Shown here: positions 5,766-6,342 of the stretch, one piece after another
Position numbering within the stretch: the stretch's first letter is position 1
How the letters are laid out: every line of letters begins with the position of its first letter
NCBI GenBank assembly: GCA_002713825.1
Contig: PAUU01000049.1
Coordinates: 1 to 6,342 of the forward strand
Origin: Acidiferrobacteraceae bacterium
Lineage (GTDB): Bacteria > Pseudomonadota > Gammaproteobacteria > Arenicellales > UBA868
Direction: 5' to 3'
DNA length: 6,342 nt
Notes under the pieces: model-generated
Database searches by the model: none
What the model was told of the DNA's origin: nothing
What the model saw: only the letters and a program-made list of their open reading frames with translations
Program-made: the position numbers and the translations under genes

Positions 5766-5781
5766 AAATCAATAATGCACC

Positions 5782-5805
5782 TTTTGCCCCTTCCGTGAAG
5801 GAAAA
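5782..5805 (+). promoter_or_regulatory. Hairpin covering the grpE Shine-Dalgarno (possible RNA thermometer)
   Basis: CCTTC (5789-5793) pairs with GAAGG (5797-5801) around a 3-nt loop, and TTTT (5782-5785) can extend the stem with AAAA (5802-5805) across a GCC bulge. This buries the AAGGA ribosome-binding site. A competing helix GAAG/CTTC (5797-5800 with 5806-5809) is also possible. The pairing is seen; temperature control is inferred. The stem is short, as in known four-U and ROSE-like thermometers. Confidence 0.4.
5798..5802 (+). promoter_or_regulatory. grpE Shine-Dalgarno
   Basis: AAGGA lies 11 nt before the grpE ATG and is the best ribosome-binding site in the window. It supports the ATG at 5814 as the start and lies inside the hairpin described for 5782-5805. 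Confidence 0.75.
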
Positions 5806-5813
5806 CTTCATCT

Positions 5814-6342
5814 ATGACTGTTGGTAAATCTGAAAAAACAAGCGACGTCGCGGCCTCGGAGACTTCGGCAACTGCTTCCCCGCATAAAACGGAAGCGGTT
5901 CTAAGACAAGAGCGCGACGAAATCCGGGAAGCATCCTCTCGCGAGGACGGGTTGCCTGCAGAGGGACATGAGTCCGCAGGGCCGGACACCGAAACCGACC
6001 CCGCCGTCCTTGCGGGCGAAGAAGATGAAGCAGATGAGTTGGAAGCGCTTCGTGCCGAGAATGTCCAGCTTCGGGATGAATCTCTTAGGTCCTATGCAGA
6101 CGCGGAAAACGCGAGAAAGCGTGCCCAGTCCGAGATCAGCAATGCCAGGCGATTTGCTCTGGAAGGCTTTGCAAGTGAACTGCTGAATGTGCGGGACAGC
6201 CTGGAACTGGCGAAATCAGTTGACCTGGATGGCGCTGAGGGGGTGGTGGAGCGCGTTGTTGAAGGACTGGAACTGACCCTGAAACAGCTGGATTCGGCGT
6301 TTGAGCGGTTTTCGGTCTTTGAGATCAGTCCTGAGGTAGGCG
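5814..6342 (+). CDS. grpE: Nucleotide exchange factor GrpE (partial, N-terminal 176 residues)
   Basis: GrpE releases ADP from DnaK and so drives the DnaK-DnaJ folding cycle in the cytoplasm. The frame is open from the ATG to the right edge; the end of the beta domain is cut off. Residues 1-74 are a hydrophilic, Glu/Asp/Ser/Thr-rich and probably disordered tail, longer than the roughly 45 residues before the coiled coil in E. coli GrpE. The coiled coil starts at about 75 (ELEALRAENVQLRDE). Family blocks follow: AENARKRAQSEISNARRFAL at 97-116, FASELLNVRDSLELA at 119-133 and GLELTLKQLDSAFERFSV at 151-168. ELLNVRDSLE has Asn where most GrpE proteins have Pro (ELLPVxDSLE). It carries its own sigma-32-like promoter and follows hrcA, the usual order for an hrcA-grpE-dnaK cluster; dnaK, if present, lies outside the window. 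Confidence 0.96.
   Translation, partial: MTVGKSEKTSDVAASETSATASPHKTEAVLRQERDEIREASSREDGLPAEGHESAGPDTETDPAVLAGEEDEADELEALRAENVQLRDESLRSYADAENARKRAQSEISNARRFALEGFASELLNVRDSLELAKSVDLDGAEGVVERVVEGLELTLKQLDSAFERFSVFEISPEVG

Overview
The window looks like a housekeeping segment of a gammaproteobacterial chromosome. It keeps the smpB / ratA-ratB / bamE / recN / nadK / grpE neighbourhood known from that class. All product names come from recognising family motifs in the translations; no database search was run. Two things set it apart from Escherichia coli: an hrcA repressor gene sits beside grpE, and a small GNAT acetyltransferase gene sits between recN and bamE. hrcA next to a sigma-32-type promoter points to a lineage such as Chromatiales/Ectothiorhodospiraceae, Xanthomonadales or a related uncultivated group rather than enterics. 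The exact taxon cannot be read from this sequence.

Layout from left to right. (1) The 5' part of smpB (minus strand) runs off the left edge. (2) A 118-bp divergent gap (186-303) holds a TATAAT box for the rightward genes. (3) ratA and ratB (plus strand) overlap by 8 bp. (4) A tightly packed minus-strand cluster reads nadK, then recN, the GNAT gene and bamE. The first gap is 14 bp, recN and the GNAT gene share an ATGA overlap, and the GNAT-bamE gap is 27 bp. bamE ends tail-to-tail inside ratB with a 20-bp overlap. (5) A 145-bp divergent gap (4501-4645) separates nadK from hrcA. It carries an extended -10 for hrcA and a dyad over that box. (6) hrcA (plus strand). (7) A 106-bp gap carries a good sigma-32-type promoter and a hairpin that can cover the grpE Shine-Dalgarno. 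(8) grpE (plus strand) runs off the right edge. No intergenic stretch exceeds 145 bp.

The genes fall into familiar functional blocks. SmpB serves trans-translation ribosome rescue. RatA and RatB are the usual pair beside it. BamE is an outer-membrane assembly lipoprotein. RecN acts in double-strand break repair and NadK makes NADP. HrcA and GrpE belong to the heat-shock circuit. I see no mobile element, CRISPR array, tRNA or rRNA, and no undescribed multi-gene system. The most interesting signals are regulatory: a sigma-32-type promoter plus SD-masking hairpin on grpE, the hrcA dyad, and the absence of CIRCE and LexA boxes. A third point is the cysteine-bearing ArgA-like acetyltransferase inside the nadK-recN-bamE operon.
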